Assembly (NCBI GenBank): GCA_034769895.1
Contig: CM068373.1
Location: 18,829,967 to 18,893,966 of the forward strand
From: Magicicada septendecula
Taxonomy: Eukaryota > Arthropoda > Insecta > Hemiptera > Cicadidae
Length of the DNA stretch: 64,000 nucleotides
Direction of reading: 5' to 3'
Translations under genes and position numbers: made by a program
Notes under the pieces: model-generated
Seen by the model: the letters and a program-made list of their open reading frames with translations, nothing else
Databases searched by the model: none
What the model was told of the DNA's origin: nothing
Shown here: positions 58,709-64,000 of the stretch, one piece after another
Layout: every line of letters begins with the position of its first letter
How positions within the stretch are numbered: the first letter of the stretch is position 1

Positions 58709-59774
58709 TCTTGTTATAATACAAGCACATTAGATTTGCTTACCTTTATGGGCAGAGTTCGTATAAGCGAACCAGAAGTAGCGGAATTTGTTATCTGAAA
58801 TAGTTTACTCTTGCTTGAAATGTTTACCAATGACATTACCTTTTATTGTTATCTTACGTACAAATGAATGTGACTCTACTGTGCTAAACAAGCACGCTAC
58901 TGTACGCCACGAGGCGTTGCATCATGAGACGCAGTTCCACTATTCAAGTTAAAATTCCCCTTAAACATTTCACAAGCCCTCCAAAATAACATATTCAATT
59001 ATATTTTTATGATATCATAATTAAAATAACTTTACAACCCAGCACTTTTTATAGTTAGATATTGTCTCGTTCACTCACGCTCTCATCCTTATGGTACAAT
59101 TTTAGTTAATTTTCCCCAAATTGAGCTCATTTTTTATTAGTTATTTATTGATTAAAAATTTTGTATTGCCCCTTATTTAACATTTTAGGTACCCCCCATT
59201 TTGTCACTTAGCTGAAATCAGTCCTGCAGGCGTCCCATCGCTGAACTCACACTAAAGATGTTAAAACTTTACCAACTTTGTGTTTACATTTTATGTTAAT
59301 AACGTTGAACTGTTATTTCATTTTATGCAAAATACTTCACTTTTACATTGTACAGGCGAATGTCCGAGACTTGGTTTTATAAAATTTAGATATGTAGCCG
59401 GCCGGCCTTACTGCTATTTCGTGACTGAGAACGATTTGCAATGCTTCAATTCCGAGGTGGGGAGTAACTACGTCACCAGTTCCTTTGTGTAGAATTCCAC
59501 GCCTTAGCTGTTTACAGGCGGGTTTATTACGTTTTTGCATACTTTTGGATGACGTATACATGGGTGCAGCTTGTTGACACATTAGTATGAAAAATGATGT
59601 GTTGTTTCTGCGCGTATATACTCTCGACCTTGACGCAATTTCTGTCCACTCGATATTGTGTAGTTGCAAACCTTTATAAAACTTTACTAGTTTCTTATAC
59701 ATGACTTTGAATAAAAATACAATTTAAATTGATTATTCCCCAAAACACAATAGGGCCAGAATTGTACTGTTACA
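58709..59774 (-). repeat. LTR (L11), 5' end of the second LTR chain
   Basis: It spans from the primer site to the minus-strand start TGTAACAGTACAATTCTGG. It aligns with L2 through 'acaacccagcactt', 'gagctcatttt', 'tgtacagg' and 'aactacgtca'. It differs from L10, so the interior between them has unlike LTRs. Confidence 0.65.
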
Positions 59775-60018
59775 GTGTCTGCGAACAAGTGTGAAAATGT
59801 ATAGTTACACATTATTTGATAAAATAATTATTAAAGTGATACTACAAAATTACATAAGAATAATTGTATAGGCAATTAACAAGTTAGTGGTGGCAGTATT
59901 GGTTTATTTTTGAGCTTAAATATATTTAATATTTATGCAAAAATCTGTGTAATTTTTACAGTTTAATACTTATATTATCTCAGTTGTAATAATAACTATT
60001 GTCATTCAATATTTCTAG

Positions 60019-60343
60019 TCGATGATATACCAAAGAAGCGAACAGTAGAAATTGAAACTATTGTTGGCGAATTGATTGCTAATAAATTAAAAGCTAAAGA
60101 AGAAGAGAGAAAACATTCGGATAGCCGGGAGAGGAGAAGAAAATCTTCAAAGCGTTCGCCTGATAAAGACAGGGAACGCAGCAGTCGGAGAAGAAAAGTC
60201 AAGACACTTCCACATGATTGGACAGAATTCAAAAAAGAGGGACACAGAATACATAATTTTAGAAGATTTAAATATGAAGTTGAAAAAGAAGAACTGAGAG
60301 AAAAAAGAAGACATCGTAGAGGGTCAAGAGAAAGACGAAGCAG
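60019..60343 (+). CDS. Host gene, second exon (Arg/Ser/Glu-rich)
   Basis: The acceptor is preceded by a T-rich tract ending 'atatttctag'. The exon reads VDDIPKKRTVEIETIVGELI, then basic and acidic repeats (SDSRERRRKSSKRSPDKDRE), then LPHDWTEFKKEGHRIHNFRR and KRRHRRGSRERRSR. It ends at a GT donor (60344). In phase with 44673-44831, it extends the same protein by 108 codons. The RS/RE-rich composition is common in nuclear splicing-related proteins, and the WTEFKKEGHRIHNFRRFK block may be a conserved motif of the unidentified family. The next exon is beyond the window. Confidence 0.7.
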
Positions 60344-61453
60344 GTACAATATTATTCACTTATTTTTTGCAGTTATTAATATTCTTTGTAGTATAATGAA
60401 ATTTAAAAATGTATATAACATTAACAAATTCTTCACCAGAAGATTGCACCATTTGTTGCAATCTTGATTTGTCTCTCTTGATTGTTATGTACAATCTTGA
60501 TTGTTGTGATTTCTGATTCTTTTGAATATTATTCTTGATAGTTATGTTATTAACCATACTTTATCAGTAACAACATAAGTGCATGTCGTTCTCAACATAT
60601 GGTAATTGTGCAAATATATATTTTCAAATTTTTGTGCTGGAGTAGTACCATATTTCTGTTACAGTACTGTAGTCTAGTCATGTACTATTTTACTAATGTT
60701 TAATATAAAATATTTGTTTGGCAATATAATTTATGAACAATTTCGTTGTTATATGATCTATAGGTGTAGCCATAATAGATTGCTGGATTTCAGATTTTCA
60801 AAAGTACTAGCATTTTTATATGCTAACCTTAGTCATATTTCATGTTAACTGATATTTTGTGTTGACAGTTTTCGTGTTAAACGTTTCCACTGTATATTAT
60901 TACCATACTTGGTCTGTTTTGACATCCTTTACATAAAATTGAGCTTTAGATGTGCTTTCTTTTATTGGTCGATTAAAGAAGCTTGTACATATAATTCCTT
61001 CAAAGAGGTTGCTGTATTAATTTTTGTATAAAAGATACATGTTTCCTATACAGGTTCCCATCAGTGAATGTCTACTGTGGTTCATTGTTACATCACTTTT
61101 AGAATGTTAATGATTTTTCTTTCTTTGTAATATTTTTTAATTTTCTGTTTATTGCTCCACATACGTTGCTGAATTTTTGTCATTTTCATATTCACATCTT
61201 CATTATACTAATGAAAGATACAGATTTTAGGTAAATAAAATTGCTGGTTTATAATATACGTTTTCTGCCTACCATCTGTTTTTGGTTACAAGATTTTGAC
61301 TCGTAAATATAAACACTTTTTTATTTTGGGTTATGTATCTTTGATCCATTTTGTGAGAGGACGTTTATTACAAAAATTGGTATTTTTGTAATTCATCCTT
61401 ATTTGTCTGGATGATTTCCTGATTTTTTTCTGATTTCCAGTCTGTACGTGCCA

Positions 61454-61544
<91 letters not shown>

Positions 61545-61551
61545 TATACAT
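60344..61551 (+). other. Host intron, downstream part, with long (CA)n
   Basis: Non-coding. A (CA)n microsatellite of about 89 bp occupies 61453-61541 and explains the Cys-Val repeat ORFs on the minus strand. Confidence 0.75.
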
Positions 61552-62029
61552 ATTGTTACGACGATCTCCTTCATCGTCGTATGGTACAGTGGAAAACGAA
61601 ATACAAGACACCAATTAAGTCACTGATAACACTTATTTATCACAAGTACAGTTTATAATAAACAAGTTATTCAACACGATTATACTCGTACAATAATTCA
61701 AGTTAATTTGTCCACACCAAGAATAATGTTAACTAATAGAGTCTCGCACAATTATAAAACATAACACTTCGTTACAATACTTCGAACCTCACTGGAAAAA
61801 ATTTGCCACTTGAACTGAAACTGACCGTTGCTGAATGCCTATATTTATACCCCACTGAGATTCCAGAATAATCCATCCATATTACACGTCAACTCTAAAC
61901 TAGAGCGTAATTGGTTGCGGCCTTGACACTGTGCGCGCGACCGGTGATGTCTGGAACAGTCTCGCTAACGCATGTTGAGAATCACGTACACACACATCAT
62001 GTAGAATGTTCTGTAATGGCGTAACATAG
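61552..62029 (-). repeat. Candidate solo LTR
   Basis: The segment runs TGTTACGACG...GGCGTAACA, so it has TG/CA ends with short inverted termini. It contains, on the minus strand, GGTATAAATATAGG (TATA-type) followed ~20 nt later by an initiator-like TCAGTT, as in insect LTR promoters. A perfect 8-bp hairpin (acgacgat/atcgtcgt) lies at the left end. No target duplication was found. Confidence 0.45.
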
Positions 62030-62409
62030 CAACAGACGGCATGTTTATGTAAGTAACTGACCAATGGGGATATCCTTCATAATATCCATAGTAAAAGTTT
62101 GATTTCGGATTATATGCTATGTATATTCTCTCCTGAAATTTTCTGTTCACTCATCGAAATTCTGTGCTCAAATCTGAACATTTGCAATTTCTGTATGTAC
62201 TTGTGGTCGATGTGTTTAGAGAAACTTTCACAGGTATATAAGACTCACAGTTAAGCACCAGCTCTGTATGGCTAGAGTATTTCTAGAGCATAGACTTAAC
62301 TAACTGGTTAACCATAGCTGCATATTGAGGGTTTAAGGGATTATATAGTCTAAAAATGAGATGAAACTATATTTGTAGGGAAAAATCACAATTTTCTTTA
62401 GGCAGTAGT

Positions 62410-62936
62410 CCTAATAAAATGATGATGATCATCATCATTGGCTCAACAGTTCTTTGTGGGCCCTGCCCTTCTTCAGAAGATTTTGCCATTCTTCTCTATT
62501 CATAGGCAAATTATTCCAGTTTCTAATCCAAGAGTACTGATATCCTGATTCACCCCGTCCCTCCATCTCAGTTTTTACCTTCCAACTTTCCTTTTACCTT
62601 CTAGCTTTGCATTAAATATCTTCTTAATAACTCTGCTTTCACAAGCACGTATAATGTGTCCAGCCCATTCTAATCTTTTTAATTTAATAAAGGTGACCAC
62701 ATCAGATTCATCATACAAGTTACAGAGCTATAAATTAATCTTTTCATCCAGGATTTCCCCCCTCTTCCACTGGACCAAAAATTTTGCCTGAGGACCCTCC
62801 TTTCAAATATGTTTAGTTGTCTCTCATCTGATCTAGGTAGCGTATATGTCTCTGATGCATAAGCCAGTACTGGGTGCACTAGGACCTTATACATCGATAC
62901 ATAGGTCTTCCTTCCTAATAAAATGATAGTTGACAT
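62410..62936 (-). pseudogene. Non-LTR retrotransposon 3' end
   Basis: The minus-strand frame reads YKVLVHPVLAYASETYTLPR, then FERRVLRQNF, the last part of an RTE/jockey-like RT. After frameshifts it continues RLEWAGHIIRACESRVIKKI and GRSKLRWRDGVNQD. The 3' end carries an (ATG)n-like tail at about 62420-62438. Confidence 0.75.
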
Positions 62937-64000
62937 GTAAGGTCAATGTTTTACTTTTCTTATGTATCCAACGATTTGTTTAGTTCAAGGGTCTGTTCAA
63001 GACTTCATTCCCGTAACCTGTCCTCTATGTTGAAACAAAATCAGTTATGTATGTTAATCTTATATTTATTGGTTTCAGGTTTTGGTATAAGAGACATATT
63101 CTTGTATAGTTGATTATATTTTTTTGATCTCTCTGTTTGTATATTTAAAATACTATTGCTTTTAACAGTGTTTAGGTACTTGATATTTTTACGAAGATTT
63201 TAGTAATCTAGAAATTATAATATCCAACTGTAGCATTCAACCACATTCCAGTAATCCCTTTTTTATACCGTCTAATCTAAATACCTTAATACGTATATTT
63301 GTTTTTTTACAGCAATATTGTGTTTAAATTTCATTGTATTGTCAAACTATAGTTGAGTATAAAGTCTTTCTCATTCTCTCTCTTCTGTTGAATTAAATTG
63401 GTATTATTTATTTCCAATCCCTATTTTCTACTTTTTAAGCTAATGTTTGTTATCCATAGACAAACATTTTAATAGGAGCAATAAATATCTTCCAATATTG
63501 TTTAGGTACTTCAGGTAACCTTTTTTTTTCTTTATCCATTCTTGCTTTCTTGTTTTGAATATTTTTTAACCATGCATTATTATTTCTTATGTAATGTTTG
63601 GAGGAAAGGAGGAAACACTAATGGAATTAAAAAAAATTAACATTATTAAATGGCAAACCTCAATTGTGCATTATCAATTGGTAAAATTTAGTTACTTTTG
63701 TGGTGTTTGGTTTAAGAGATTTTACATTACTGTCTGGTTATGTATTAACATTAATGTTTTTAAAATTCTAAAGACCTGAGAAAGACCGTATTTGGTGAGT
63801 TGAGTGTTAATAACAAAAATAAATAGAAAAACGGGTCAAATATTAAAAATAGGATAATTTTTGTAGTGTCCTCTTATATTTCTACTAGTAGTTTTGTAGA
63901 TTATGTCCTCTTATAGATTAAATAATATTGTTAATGGTAATAAGGATTCTTCAGTTTTAGACAGTCTTTTGCCTCATGTTTTTGTTTTCCTAACACAATT
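62937..64000 (+). other. AT-rich DNA, no feature seen
   Basis: Presumed host intron. No exon with convincing splice sites and coding content was found. Confidence 0.4.

Noticed and set aside
61331..61614. Cys-Val repeat ORFs on the minus strand
   Set aside because: Translations of the (CA)n microsatellite.
1..64000. CRISPR arrays, operons, rRNA or tRNA genes
   Set aside because: No regularly spaced repeats with unique spacers, no tRNA cloverleaf or rRNA block was seen, and the sequence is clearly eukaryotic.

Overview
This window is AT-rich eukaryotic DNA dominated by transposable elements. An arthropod, most likely an insect, is the best fit: it combines insect-style Ty3/gypsy elements with tRNA-Lys-type primer sites, GIY-YIG Penelope-like elements (PLEs), a Helitron, a ZBED-type hAT element, a long-TIR Tc1/mariner-IS630-type element and non-LTR fragments. 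The species cannot be told from the sequence. Only one host gene is visible: two plus-strand exons (44673-44831 and 60019-60343) of an Arg/Ser/Glu-rich protein that I could not name, separated by a 15.2-kb intron full of transposons.

Layout. 1-1.4 kb: an LTR and tRNA-Lys primer site (minus strand) inserted in a decayed Helitron (1.4-7.04 kb), whose 3' tail also holds a solo LTR. 7.05-7.4 kb: PLE fragment. 7.4-28.5 kb: a chain of same-orientation (minus) LTR elements that share or abut LTRs. It holds a nearly complete gypsy element (gag-protease-RT-RNase H-integrase, 8.77-14.35 kb), a gag remnant between two LTRs, and a largely non-coding element. That last element is split by a young, complete plus-strand LTR element (18930-26695) with a 4-bp target duplication. 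28.5-31 kb: hAT transposon and LTR debris. 31-38 kb: mostly non-coding, with one more LTR. 38.25-40.54 kb: Tc1/mariner-like element with ~675-bp inverted arms. 42.49-43.39 kb: foldback element. 43.48-44.38 kb: inverted double PLE with a 15-bp target duplication. 47.75-59.77 kb: a second chain of LTR elements inside the host intron. 61.5-62.9 kb: a solo-LTR candidate and a non-LTR fragment.

Most notable observations. (1) The young LTR element carries no pol. Its only long ORF fuses a gag-like N-terminus to an RRM that most resembles RNA-binding protein 34 (RBM34), which suggests host gene capture. (2) At least six hammerhead-ribozyme-like motifs are scattered through the window. Two lie in ~250-300-bp insertions, each with an exact 11-bp target duplication and the ribozyme ~52 nt from one end. 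Most are followed by a splice-donor-like GTAAGT. (3) Several LTRs end in serial copies of a U5-end plus primer-site unit, as if LTRs lengthen when priming occurs at a downstream primer site. (4) Two diverged non-autonomous LTR elements encode a related protein with a C-terminal region I do not recognise. (5) The gypsy Gag has a RanBP2-like zinc finger plus an RG-rich tail instead of a CCHC knuckle.

LTR and fragment edges come from reading the sequence by eye and are approximate unless a duplication or primer site fixes them.
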